A stretch of DNA of 64,000 bases from Bugula neritina (taxonomy: Eukaryota; Bryozoa; Gymnolaemata; Cheilostomatida; Bugulidae), in assembly GCA_964035545.1 (NCBI GenBank), contig OZ037768.1, positions 2,097,501 through 2,161,500 of the forward strand, read 5' to 3'. Every line of letters starts with the position of its first letter. The stretch's first letter is position 1. The notes beneath the pieces are model-generated. The model had not been told where the DNA came from. It searched no databases and saw nothing but the letters and a program-made list of their open reading frames with translations. The position numbers and the translations under genes are program-made. Of this stretch, positions 25,019 to 39,600 are shown piece by piece.

Positions 25019-28000
25019 TTTTTACTAAAGTGCCTGAAAAACCGATTGAATATGACATGAATAAATATTAATGAAATAATAGAAGCGAGGTCATTTGTAG
25101 AAAATAGAAATACTTCCAGATACACAGCAAAGCATAAAAATAATATCAATAGTAATCATGTAACTGCCATTCAAGTAACAACAGTAATAGACCTAGTAAT
25201 AGGACTGTATACTAGTAAAACACTACTATCTAGTGATACCATTACTGTAATGAATAACACAACGTCACTGTTGAAAACCACAAATGCACAGATAAAGCTA
25301 AAAATAAAATATGCTGTTGAAAGTTTCCAACATTTATTTCACTCATCAGCCCACAGTTATATATTAGATATTATAGATAGGTATGGTATTGTCTCGTACC
25401 TTATCTAATACACAGATTCAGCAGTGGTGGATAAGAGTGGGGGGGGGGGTGGGAGTAGGAGGAGACTTGAAACACTGCTGGCAGCATAATTCCACCTGTT
25501 CACCAAATTATGGTGGTTAAATTTCCCTAAAATAAGTTGCAAATGCTGCATTTCACCAAAATCTTACTTGGGACTAGATATTTTATATGACAGAGAACCA
25601 CAACACACTCCAGCATATATATATATAGGTGTAGGTTTACCATTTTTAAAGTCACAGAAATATATGAAATACTGGAGACACCCATCTAAATTACACTAAA
25701 AGATCTTTTTACATTTCAGAAGGTTCAATAGAGCGCACTTTGACAAAACGAACAGAAGTAATAGGTGAACAATTAAAATAATTATAATTAAAAGTAAATT
25801 TTAGTTTACATGAATAATAGTAATAATATTGGTAACTACGATTTTGATTCGTATTATTATTCATAATTATATTACACCTCAGTCATATCCATACTGATAT
25901 TGTTTTTGTCAGTATAAATGTTGATAAATACTGTCTTGGTCACCATCATGACTTGAACTTGGAGACTTAAATATTGGGTTAAGTACAGCAACTACAGCAC
26001 AGTTCCATACTGCATTCTTACCACAGACAGGCTAATGAAGCCTGTGTTGATCCACTGTGAATTATCTTAAATATATCTTTACTGACTAAGGATGCGTACA
26101 TGTAACCCATGATTAAAAATATGGCACACCCCATCTACCTACCCAACATGGTGGTTTAGTGCTAGACATGACATTGATCATCATCTTGATTATGATAAAA
26201 ATAAAATTAAAATATTCAGTTATAATTATAGTATCAACTTATATTTTATAATTAGAGTGATTGTAATTATATTAACTTAAATTACAAGTGTAACAGTTAA
26301 AATCAAATGAAGTATTCATGATGATATACTTATATACTGTAAGTGTATACATACTGATACATATTTATATTATTATCATTATGAATAGTATTACTTATAT
26401 ATATTAATACAATAATAATCACAAATCATGGCCATTGATAATCTAAATATGGAAACAGCAATAAAAATATTTATAAAAGTAAATCCAATATCATTATAAT
26501 TATTTGTACTTGTGGTTAACTAAATAACCAAAGCAAGTAAAAGTAACTTACTAAAATAGCAAAATAGTAATTCGGGTTAGTGAGTTACTGTTAATTATTC
26601 ATGATTACTGATTTTTATTTAATTAAATTTAATATAAATATTCATATTGCCTACTGCCAGTATTAGTCATTATTATTTCTTATATTTATAACATTGATTA
26701 ACATCATGATCATTATGATTATTAGAAAATTTAAATTAAGTTCAACATATTTAATATTTACTAATTCTTCTACCAACTAGAAGCGGTACTAATCAGTCAA
26801 ACTAAATCAAAATGTAACACTAATAGTAATAGTAATACTAATAGTGATACTGATAGTAACACTTCACTAATAGTAATACTAAATAACTATAAACTAATAA
26901 TAATACTAATAGAGTAATACTAATACTAATAGTATATGTAATACTAATACTAATAGTAATAGTTATACTTATACTTATAGTAGTATTAGAGTGATACTAA
27001 TACTAATAGTAATAGTAATACTAATAGTAATAGTAATACTAATAGCAATAGTAATAGTTGAACTTAGAGTTGTACTATAACTATAACTATAAGTATAACA
27101 TTAACTTATAACTATAATTTACAGCTTATAATATTTAATAATAAATATAATACTAATAGTAACAGTTATACTAATAATATTAATAATTAATATTATAATT
27201 AATTATTATTAGTATTACTATTAATATTATTATTGATATTATTGTTATACTCATAGTCATACTGACTCTGAGTCTGATAGTGATACTCATGGTCATAGTC
27301 ATACTCATACTGACTAGAGCTACACAGTTTTGTTCTATTAGTATTACAATCAGTATAAACTATAAAGCAACTGCAGGTTAATCTAACAATAGGTGTAATT
27401 TACTAAGACCATTACTATACGTGCAACTGTAAAACACAATATTATTACTATGATAAAATATAAAATGTTATATAACATGTGAAAATGTTTTTTAAGTTAT
27501 GCAACAAGCCGACTTTTCTGTAGCCTGATTTCTCAGCAACTGAAAAATTTATTGGTTATAAATTATAATTTGTTAAACGCAACACTCGATTATTTGGGAT
27601 CACAGTCACATTTTTTAGCAGAAGATTTGTTCAGCACAACCAATAAACTCAATGATAATACTCATAATCCCCTTTCCAGTTCAGTGAGCACAACTCTTTC
27701 ACGCATATCATAAAGCGAGATAACTCTCTAATTCTCAGCAAATGGTAAAATGCCAACTCTATGCTAATAATGGCTCATGCCCATATAAATATTATTCTAC
27801 AGCTGAGCCTAGTTTAGGCAATGAATCTACTGCACACACGAAAGCTTTTTTAAAACCAATGTTCATACTGTGGTTGAAATGCATAAAATTGCAGCATAGC
27901 AGAGTATATTTCAATAAAAATACAATTTCAAACAGTTTATGGGAACTAACATTATATCTTATAAATTACAAACCTAAAATTACAGACTATAGTGAAGCAG

Positions 28001-30638
28001 CTTAATATTTTAATCGTAGAATTAGCATGCACAGTCTAGGAATAAATATCTACCCTCTGCATTATCCATGGTATGTATTGTTGATTAAATGACATAATTG
28101 AATATAACATATATTTTTTGGTGACATCAAATGACATGTTATACCAAGTATCTGCCTATAATCAAATAATCTAATGTTATACTGAAAGAGAAAACAAGCT
28201 CTCTATTAAATAGTTGCTAGCATGAAAGAGGGGATCGGCTGCAAAAAGGCTAGATAACTTAACTCAGCTGATGTGAACAGGTTATTCATTGATATACAGT
28301 AGAAGATAGGAGCCTTGTTTATATTTTTGTGATTTTATCACTGTTGAGTATCAATTGATACTATTTATGATTAAATAAAACAATTCTAACTCCATAAAAA
28401 TAGCCAAAATAGAAACTAATATCATCAAAATCAGTTTGATGTACTAAATAATCTGAACTGCGCCAGATTTAAATATTGTAGGGAAAATGAAGGCTAAATA
28501 CTTGTAGCTGCCTTAAGTAACTAGTAAGAAAGTTGAAGTTTTTAGGTATATGCATATAACTCAGTATTATGTAATGCAACCAATTACTATACATAGTAAT
28601 ATACATTCATAACTTTATTCATGCAATTACTTCAGCTTTATAATTTGAATTTTTCATATTGCACGCACGTGTACCATTTTGAAAATATATTATAACCCAC
28701 TTTAAGTTATTTTACTATTCAACAGAAAAAAATTATCAGATATTATAGAACCCTCCTAAGCTTTTTTCCTACATTTAACTAAGGGCTTCTAAATTTAAAA
28801 CCATTCTTTGTAAAAATTTCCAAGAAATATTATATAGATTCGGTTATGGTGGTATTACAGGGGCAAATAATTTAGCTATAGTACAGAGTTGTGTCTCCTT
28901 TGATTTTTCACGATGACGTTACACTATGCTTCTTGCGCCATTGAAAATTTCATAATTGTTTCCGCGGAGGCACATAGGCGTAAGGTGTCATGTAAATGCT
29001 CACTGAAGATGTATTGGGTTGTAATTGGATGTTGAGTTAATTTAACACTAATATACGTGAGCGATTGATTTTCGCAGTTGTTCATCTTTAATTTAGAAAG
29101 ACATAATTTGATGGAGAAAATGTAGGCAAACCCCACCCCTTTTAGGCTTTTGTGTAGAATAAGTTATGGCCCATTCCTATACTAACACTTGTAGTTGTAC
29201 TTGTAGAATTTATTTTTAAAACCGAAAGTGAATGCCGAACTAATACTTGACTTGAATCAGAATGAGATTACTCGCATCACATTAGTACAACTCTTATTCT
29301 AACTTCAAATTAATTTGTCTTTAGTTTTGACAAGCTCAAAATTTATTCATCAATTTCTAAAAGTTGAGTTTACTAACTGTATTTTCTGGATCATGAACAT
29401 TATCATTATGTAAATTTATGAAAAATGCAAATAGTAATACCAGTGACAAATACGGTTACCTGTACCAACAGCAGAATAAAATAAAAATCGTTTTGCAAAT
29501 ATTGGTCACGGTGTGCGAAGTGCAATATTTGTACTTCAACTTGTATTTATGCCATAAATATTAATAAGATGTTTGGCTACTTTCACTATTTCATTTAAGA
29601 TGGACATCTGAACTAACATTTTGTGATCAACATGACTATCATTATGATTTATACTCGTACCGAAAACTAATTCAATTTTGCGGGCTTCTTCGAAACTTAT
29701 CTGATTCATATCAAGTTTGGTATTTGGCTGCACTAATAGTTTACTGCTTAGTAATACTAATAGTAATCTCTTGAATTTGATGCTGATGAACTAATTTTTA
29801 GACATTAGACTAATGATTAGATTTAGAATTGTTTAAAAAAGTAAATGCCTTCATAGTTTTATATCATTTCAAATTAATATTGGTCTAATAGTAATAGTAA
29901 TACTAGTACTACACTACTACTGCGTTCATCACTATTTTATTTTTGAGCTTTTCCTTTTGACCTAAGTTAGAATGTGCATCTGGTTAGACAATGGTAACTA
30001 TTATAATTGTGTCATCAAACAATTTGATGTGATTTGCTTTTTTGGATACGTTTGATTAAATTTAGTCATTAAAGGTCGGTGACACTGGCTGGTTTCGGTG
30101 CAATAGCTCGCTTCTGTCAGCACCATGACTTTAAGTCTAGGTACTATGACACTCACACTGTGAGTGTGAAGTGCAGTTTTGTTGTGGAGCCAGTTGGGTT
30201 TGGTTAGTTTTATTTATGGGTAAACTATTTATTTATCCAAATTGAAAAGTTTTAAAAATTACATGGCAATTGTATAATTTTAGGGAAAAGAGAACAGTAA
30301 TGGCCAGAATAATGGAAATGTTCTTTTTTAATGTCAATGATATGCAAGAAAAAGCTTCGAGTGCGAAACAGAGCATATCACTATTAATAGCGTTCTGGGA
30401 AGGTTTCCGCAAACCCGAGGCCGTTAGTAGTAGCTGCTATCAAACTAAAATTGAAGTCAAAGTGAAAGTGAGCTGACCACGAAACTGGAATTAGAAAGCA
30501 GATATACTTTTACGATTAAGTTTTAATTTAGAAATAGAGTTTATCAATGTAAGAGTTTTATATATGCAATCAATACAGACAAATGTGTCACTAACATGAA
30601 CCTGCGGCTACGTTGCCAACTTCAAGTTCAGCATCAGC
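25019..30638. other. AT-rich intergenic region between GPR155 and SETD1 (divergent)
   Basis: No coding exon recognised in 5.6 kb. It holds a short G-run at 25438-25451, dispersed (ATACTAATAGTA)-type tracts (26815-27060, 27150-27260, 29885-29920) and short open frames without recognisable similarity. It must contain the promoters of both head-to-head genes. Confidence 0.55.
26815..27060. repeat. Degenerate (AATACTAATAGT)n simple repeat
   Basis: Mixed ACTAAT, AGTAAT and ATAGTA trinucleotide steps with no fixed longer period. Similar tracts recur at 5850-5960, 27150-27260 and 34140-34270, so this is a genome-wide simple-sequence family. Confidence 0.8.
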
Positions 30639-33600
30639 ATGAGCATGAACGCTCCGCGGAATTACAATGGTATGTAGTACACACTGACACAGAACATAAT
30701 GTACTGTATATTTCTACATTTGCAGATGGTAATTATGTTAGAATAATAGCTAAGGGTATAGCCATTGCTAATTTCTTTATGTCATAGTTGTAATATTAAT
30801 AAGTAATAACATTATCATGATGATATTTATCATTCATCAGTTATTGTTAAGTTGTGATTATAATTATTAATTAATATTATATTTAAAATAAATACAAACT
30901 ATAATATTAAAAATATTGAACTTAATATTATTGCAATATAATAAAAGTAAATGTAATATTTAGTATAAGTATAACATTAACTGTAACTCAGTTACAGTCT
31001 AGTACTAGTAGTAGTACTAGTAGCCAGTAGCCGTAGGCGTAACTGTAAGTGTAGTGTAGTTTAAGTCATCTTACGATAACGGATAATATGAATATAAATT
31101 AATAATATATTAATAGTATTAGTTATAATGATTTCATAATTTATAGCAAGTATTTCTATTGGTTAGAGTTATGATATTTTTGATACAATCATAAATTGTT
31201 TTTTCATATTCCAACCAATATTTACCTAGTTAGTTATATTAGTAATCTAAAAAAAATAGATTAATATTACTTGCAGTTATACTAGCCCTGAATTTGGTCA
31301 TTTTTCTCCAACTCCATGTGCTGCTATTAGTACTATTAATAGTATTACTATCAGTATTATTTTTCAATATTTTTTCAATTATTTGAATAATTTGTTTCGC
31401 AAGTATCTAACTTATCATCTAACTTATCGGTACATGTATTATGGTTTTAGTGATATCCATCATGATAAACAATGCCAATGGTCGTGTGTATTTGTTATTT
31501 CGTAATATGATCAGTGGTTAAGAATATGGTTTGATATTTCTTTTAAGGTCCGCAGGGTGCAAAAGTGAATGATGATTTGAAGCAAGATAAAGCAAGAAAG
31601 ATTCAATGTTATAAATTGATTGTTGATCCGGCCCTTCATAAAGGGCAGAAAAAGCTGTACCGAATTGATGGGGTGATCCCAGGTGACCCGACAAGCAATG
31701 TTATTGTGACAGATCCTAGGTCTAGGGTTGCTCGGCTTCTCACCAAAAGTAGGCAAGCTGATCTTCTGATCCCTCAATTTAAGGTCAGTTATTGATTAAT
31801 TCTTTTCATTTCAAACTATTAACTTTTCAAATTTAAGTTTCAGCTTTAAAAACATTGTTTTATGTTGCTAGCTCAACATTTTTTAAGAAATTTTCTGACT
31901 CTCTAAATTCTCATTTTTAGGTTGATGAGTTTTACGTAGGAATCCCTCCGCCCCGTGAGGTCACTTTTATCAACGTCAATGATAACATTAACTCAGATTT
32001 TTTGAGGAATATGGTAAAGGATCTTGGCAGAATTGACGAGTGTTCAATTTGTTATAATCCGCAGAATGGCAAGCATCTGGGCATCGCTAAGGTTTGTCAA
32101 TAAGAAGTAGAAACTAGCAGTTTTTTTTAATGACACATGCAGATGCAGAAATTCTGTTTTTATTAGTTTTAGTTGTAGCATTCTTTGCTGTATACACTCC
32201 TCATATTCCAGGTGGTTTTTGAAACTACGAAATCTGCTAAGAGCTGTGTGGCCAAGTTTGACCAAACAAAGAAGATGGGCAACACTATGACCGTATTTAC
32301 TGATCCACTGGGCAAAGAGCGGCAAGGTTATATAGATGAAAGAGTTTACGGAATTCCACGGCGACACGCTGATGGTGTGTCAGGGTTGGTGCCCAAGCCA
32401 GAGATGTACGTGGGGACTCAAGACTCTATGCACACATCCCACATACCCCATTCTTCACAGGACATGTATGCGGATGAGTTTGCCCAGGATGGCTACCACC
32501 AGGAGGGGTATGCTTATGGGGAGTACGACCACAGCGGATATCCCCCAAATGGCTACGAAGAACATCCTAGAGCCTACGAAGGTATGGAGTATGAGCGTCC
32601 AGAGTATCAAGGCTATGACTCCACGCATGTTGAGAACGTCAGTTATCATGGCACTCCTGCTGCAAAGGGCGATGCGTTGCGTGGGAATGGCTATAGAGAC
32701 TATGGAGACCGGGATAGGAGGCGGGACTACGTCGGTGATGACTCACGAGGTCAATATGATGATTCCACCTCACGTCATCCACCTGAACACCGACTGCGGG
32801 TCAGTGATCATAACCTGGAGGGAAGGGAACATCACCAGAATTTGTCATATGATGAGTCTCGACCCTCAGGTATGGAAACAAGGGAGAGTCAAGATAGTAG
32901 GTATAGTCATAGACACCAAGACTCCGAGCACCTTCGAGATAGTACTAGCCATTACCTCTCTGAAAGAGGTGCTGGTGAAACACAACCAGCCGCAATCAAC
33001 TCAGAAATGAATGACAACATGGAGAGCGAGACTCCAGTCTCATCTGCTGATGAATCTACCAATCAGCCGCCTACACCACCAGAAACAGACCCTGGCTCTC
33101 TCGACTTGGATGCTCGTATAAAGCTGATGCTGAATATGAACAAAGACTTGGCCGGTTTTGGTGCACCAGAACCTGTGACTGCACCACCTACAGACCCTGC
33201 TCCTCCACCTGTCTCTATGTCGTTAGAACCACAGCTACCTCCATCTGGTACCTATCCTCCAATGGATCCTGGTTATTCTGGTAGGTATTGGCTTGCAGTA
33301 CTTTACGTTATTGTTCAATAAATACTCTCATCCACTGTAGTTGTGGTTGATTTTTACATAAGGAATATAAAACTGTTATCTTCACCACAACAATCTCTTG
33401 TGTTAAGGCTAGCGAAACCATAATTATGGTCTTTTAATAACATTCAGCAGTGAACAGATGTTGTAAAATTAGACTCAGGCCTAATCTTAATCAGTTGGTA
33501 TCCAAAGCTTTTTCATTGCGTATCCAGGTGGTGGTCACCCCCCTCCAATACCACCACACGCTACTCCTCTGTACCATGTTCACCACACACCTGGTCCACC

Positions 33601-36600
33601 ACCACCGCCGCCTCCATTAGGCAGCGCTGCCATATCACACGTTAACATGGCGCCTCCACCTCCACCTGGATGGCAACCCTATAACCCTCACTTCCACCCT
33701 CTGGACGGTCCACCGTATCCTGAGTATGACCACTACCACGGCGACGAGCAGTATAACGAGTTTGAAGAAGAGGTGAGTCCCGGCTATTTTCTTTATTTGG
33801 GCGAATCAAATTGGCTCTTTTGTAAGCCGATGTTTAATGCTTGTATTAATACGCAGTGGCCATAAGAGGGCATCTCTGTTGCATCCTTGTAGCAAGAAGC
33901 TCCCATAGATTATGCCGAAACCTTTGAGCTGGCTTTGGAAGATCTGATAGAAAATCTAAAGACTGTTTTGTATAAAGATTTGTGTAAGAGAATCGTCACT
34001 CAGTCGGCTTTCAAGTTTTTTGAAAACTGGTGGAAGACAGAAGAGACGAAAAGTAAAAATCAGGTCTGCTTTCTCTTCTTACCATCCCGTTAAATTCTAT
34101 CTGAATATATATCACATGTACAAGATAGATACACTCATACTCATATTTATAGTAATACCTACTCATACTCATGCTTATAACTCATATTTGTACTTATACT
34201 AATACTTATACTAATACTTATACTTACAGTAATACTAATACTTATAGTAATACTAATACTTATAGTAATGCTGGTACTCACTGTCTTTGTGTTATAGTTC
34301 AACAAGCTAGCTGAGATAATGAATGCAGAGAGTAAGGTGGAGACTGTCAAGGCTGCTGCCTCTTCGTCAGCTGATGCCGACAGTCAGCCGGCTGCGACAG
34401 CACCTGCGAGTACCACACCTTTCTCTTCGCTCTTTGAAAGCTCAACGATATTCGGTGCAGGATCGTTCCTTGGCGCTGGTTTACCAAAAATGCCTTCCTT
34501 CCGAGTGAGTTGAGTTTTGCTGTCAGTATGAGGAGGTTTACTGTATCAAGGGAAGGCGTGTCAGTGCTAATATTTAGTTGTTTTGTTTCAGTCTGTCTTG
34601 TTTTCAGACACTAATTTTCAGAAGCATATAAAGTTTATTCAAATGCAAGCTTGTAAGATATCTCTGCTCATGTCACTGACTTTTCTCACTGATGGTTTTA
34701 GAAAAAGATTTCTCCCACAAGAGAGTTGGAGCTTCAACGAGAGCGAGAGAAAGAGAAGGCTAAAGGTCAAGGTATAATTTACAACAGTTAGTCTGCTAAC
34801 TGCGATATTGTAATTGGACGCTGATTTTACCCTTTACTTCGTGGGTATATCATACATGTGGGTATATCATACATGTGGGTATATCATACATGTGGGTATA
34901 TCATACACGTGGGTATATCACACATGTGGGTATATCATACACGGGGGTATATCATACATGTGGGTATATCATACACGTGGGTATATCACACATGTGGGTA
35001 TATCATACACGTGGGTATATCATACACGTGGGTATATCATACACGTGGATATATCATACACGGGGGTATATCATACATGTGGGTATATCATACATGTGGG
35101 TATATCATACATGTGGGTATAGCATACACGTGGGTATATCATACACGTGGGTATATCATATACGTGGGTATATCACACATGTGGGTATATCATACACGGG
35201 GGTATATCATACATGTGGGTATATCATACACGTGGGTATATCACACATGTGGGTATATCATATACGTGGGTATATCATACACGTGGATATATCATACGTG
35301 GGGGTATAGCATACACGTGGGTATATCATACACGTGGGTATATCATATACGTGGGTATATCATACATGTGGGTATATCATACATGTGGGTATATCATACA
35401 TGTGGGTATATCATACACGTGGGTATATCACACATGTGGGTATATCATACACGGGGGTATATCATACATGTGGGTATATCATACACGTGGGTATATCACA
35501 CATGTGGGTATATCATACACGTGGGTATATCATACACGTGGATATATCATACACGGGGGTATATCATACATGTGGGTATATCATACATGTGGGTATAGCA
35601 TACACGTGGGTATATCATACACGTGGGTATATCATATACGTGGGTATATCATACATGTGGGTATATCATACACGGGGGTATATCATATACGTGGGTATAG
35701 CATACACGTGGGTATATCATACATGTGGGTATATCATACATGTGGGTATATCATACATGTGGGTATATCATACATGTGGGTATATCATACATGTGGGTAT
35801 AGCATACATGTGGGTATATCATACATGTGGGTATAGCATACACGTGGGTATATCATACACGTGGGTATATCATATACGTGGGTATATCATACATGTGGGT
35901 ATATCATACATGTGGGTATATCATATACGTGGGTATAGCATACACGTGGGTATATCATACATGTGGGTATATCATACATGTGGGTATATCATACATGTGG
36001 GTATATCATACATGTGGGTATATCATACATGTGGGTATAGCATACATGTGGGTATATCATACATGTGGGTATAGCATACACGTGGGTATATCATACACGT
36101 GGGTATATCATACATGTGGGTATATCATACATGTGGGTATATCATACACGTGGGTATATCATACATGTGGGTATAGCATACACGTGGGTATATCTCATGC
36201 AGATACAGAGGAGAGTCCTGCTAAAGACAAGCAACCAGCTACAGGGAAGCGTCGTCGTGGCTCTGTGAGTTCCGGGGAGTTGAGTGACAGCAGCTCAGCC
36301 TCCTCCTCTGAGTCATCGTCTGAAAGTGAGGATGAGTCATCTGCTTCTGAAACAGACCAGGAAAGTACCAGGAAGTCCAAGAAGGGTGAGTTGCTAGGCC
36401 ACTAGTTAATACAAACCTCTCTTTCCTGCATTTGTTTTGAAGTACCTCTATATATGCCATCTATTTAGTGTGTTTTGAAGGCTACTTAAATCTTAATATG
36501 CCACGGTTTTTTAAATCTGAAAAGTATATAAAAGCACTAATTTTATAGAATATAACCAAGTGGTACACTTTGCCTTTTTATTATCAAACTAAACAGTTTA

Positions 36601-39600
36601 AATACTGATACCGCGTGTCATGTATTCTTACCACTCAACTTGCTACTGACCAAAGACATTTTGTCTCAAAGTTTTTTTTCATTTCTGGTTGCCACATCTT
36701 TGGAAAGTAAAAAACTTTATGCACGAAACTGCACTTGGGGACTGCAGTGTTGAGTTTCACCAGTGAGGTGGGTGTTGTACCCGCTTCCCTCTACTGTAGC
36801 AGTTGTGTCAAGTTCTGAGGCTGAGAGTAGCTCCTCCTCTTCACCCGAATCCCAGTCGGAGTCTGAAAGTGGATCTGAAGCTAGCGATTCAGAAGTTGAA
36901 TCTGCGAAGGAGGAGAAGCCTGTGAAAGCAGCTTCTAGACGGTTGGTTTGTTTAGTCTATGAGCTGTTAGAGTAATCCACTCTCTGATTGATTGTTTGTT
37001 GATCATCATTTCGATGTTGAAGCTTGTTTGTATTCTCAGCTAAAATTCTGTTTCAATGTATATCATTCAACTGAATTGTAAGAAATATGTATGTGACCTG
37101 TTTATATGGTGTGACCTGTTTATATGGTGTGACCTGTTTATATGGTGTGACCTGTTTATATGGTGTGACCTATTTAGATGGTGTGACCTATTCATATGGT
37201 GTGACTCATCTATCCTATCAGGTATTTTATCTACTTACCCCATATGCAATGAACTATTTACTCTTGTGTGAACAGCAAACCTCCTCCCAAGAAACAAGCC
37301 CCAACCAAACCCAAACTCGTCATCTCTGAAAGTTCTGCAGAGGAAACTGAACCGACTTCATCCGCCGAGGCTCTGCCCAGCTCTCCGGGAGTTTCTACAG
37401 TGCCCGATGAAGAGAAGGTGAAATGGGATTCTGCTGAACACCAGAGTCCTGCTTTATTGTCTTCTCCTGTCAAATCTGCTCGAAAACGAAAAGCTTTGGA
37501 GCTGGTAATTTGAAACCACTTTCTCCTGCTGTAAAAGATTCTAATTAATTAAACGAAATGGTTTACACAATACATTGGGCATTCATATATAAATACTCTC
37601 TGTGCTAAGTGATGACCCAGTGTGAGGTGTACCGTTCCTTGTTCCAGAAAGCTGAAAGCATGCAGGAAGCAGTATCTCAGAAGGACAGAGGTGTGGATAT
37701 GGAGACAGAGGAGCGGTCATTGGCAGCACCTACAGCTGGTGACAATGAAGCAGAAGATGCTGTGGCAGCGTTGGAAAAGAGCGAAGGAATGAATGTTGAT
37801 GCTGAAAAAGTGTCCGAAGAGAAAGAAATGCAACATTTCCTTGTGAGTTGTTATAATATCTTGATTGTGGATACTACAGTATATATGATTGGCTCTCATG
37901 AAGAGCTGACTGTAACAGTACACATGATTGGCTCACTGAGCTATAACAGTAAAGGCAGCTTCTAGATAATCAAAGGCGCAGTTATTATAACCAATGGTAC
38001 AAGACTCGTGCCACGTTTATTTTATAGTAGATGTTGGTAGGTATAATATATATTTAGTTATATTCTCTAAATATACTCTGTGCAGAAGAAGTGGCTATTG
38101 GAAGAACACAGCTATACAAGGCCAGCGTCTGAAGCTCCCGAACCAAAGAAAACCACAAAAAGAACCAAGAAACAGCTGCAGGACATCACAGAGAAAGTCA
38201 GCGCTAAGGGTATGTCTGTAGAATTTTGATGCCCATGACTTTGCTGAATTAACCATTTTTCGGATATTTATCAGTATTTTTATTTTACAATGGTAAGCTG
38301 AAATGACATTTGTGTCCATCCCTAAAGCTATTTCTTGTTGTGAATAGTGTAGGTTGTTGCATTCCGAAAATATTTATGATTAATTACCTGATTGGCTGAG
38401 AGATGTTATAAACACTCTGATTGGCTGGGATGCTGTAGGTAACAGGGAGCTCGCCAGGCTGCTCAAGGATATTCCAGATGAGAAACCTAAACCTGGCGCT
38501 GTGCCAGTCAAAGACACTGTACCTGCGACAGTCGAGACTCCAGCTAAGTTCAAGGTCAGAAGTGTCATGGAGCAGAGGGCTATCCTCTATGAGCTCTTCA
38601 ACAGCGGCATGGACTTGGAGGATATGAAGTACTTCAAACTATGTTACGAGAAGATGCTCAACAATGATGATGCTGTGAGTGTGTTACAGTGTAGTAGCAA
38701 CTCTATCTCTGTGTTACAGTGTAGTAGCAACTCTATCTCTGTGTTACAGTGTAGTAGCAACTCTATCTCTGTGTTACAGTGTAGCGGTAATTCTATCTCT
38801 GTGTTACAGCGTAGTAGTAACTATGTGTTACAATGTAGTAGTAATTCTATCTCTGTGTTACAATGTAGTAGTAACTCTATGTAAACCAGCACAAGACATG
38901 ACATAGTCATTAATAGACTTTATATAAGCACAGCCACTGGTACCTTCCTATTGCATTATTCTGTATAAAGTTGAAGAAAATATAATATTATGGGTTCCAC
39001 ATTGTATAATGAACATATAGTAATGTGATATATAGTTGCCAGCTTATATCAGTTTGTTACATGGTAGTAGTAGATCTATCCGTGTGTGACATTGTAGTAG
39101 CATGTTGTATTTCAGAGCTACGAGTGGTGCAATGACACTCACTGGGTTGATCATTGCGTCAGTAACATTCCAGACCCTGCGCTGCCCCCGCCTAACAAAA
39201 GGTCACGCAAATCTTCTCATCTAGACCTAGATCTCAACATGAAGAGACACAGAACTGGATCGGCCCGTACTGAGGGTGAGTTCTCACTCTAACTAACTGC
39301 CCTGTAGGTCATATGTAGGTCATATGTACTGTGATATGCAGGCTCTGTGAAAGCAAACGCTGTATGAATAATGTAGCCTATATGAACACTGTGTGAATAA
39401 TGTATATGAACACTGTGAGAGGGGGAGGTAATCCTGATTTAATGGAAGTAACTGCTAATATATGAAGTCCCTTCATCGAGTGTTGTGTATTCTTTTAGGC
39501 TACTACAAGATCAGCTCTTACGAGAAATCTCACTACATGTCTAATGCTAGACAGTATGCTCAGATATCATTGGCTACTACCAACTCTACTGGAGTGAGTA

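Noticed and set aside
27742-28005. 87-residue open frame in the GPR155-SETD1 gap
   Set aside because: No recognisable similarity, flanking splice sites or coding bias. It is consistent with chance in AT-rich DNA.
30270-30476. Open frame upstream of SETD1 as its first exon
   Set aside because: It ends in a stop without a suitable donor in the needed phase. The 30639-30669 piece fits better.
34814-36268. Several overlapping proteins of [16 protein letters not shown] repeats
   Set aside because: They arise because a stop-free 17-bp unit is open in all three frames. They lie in a SETD1 intron with no independent start or similarity.
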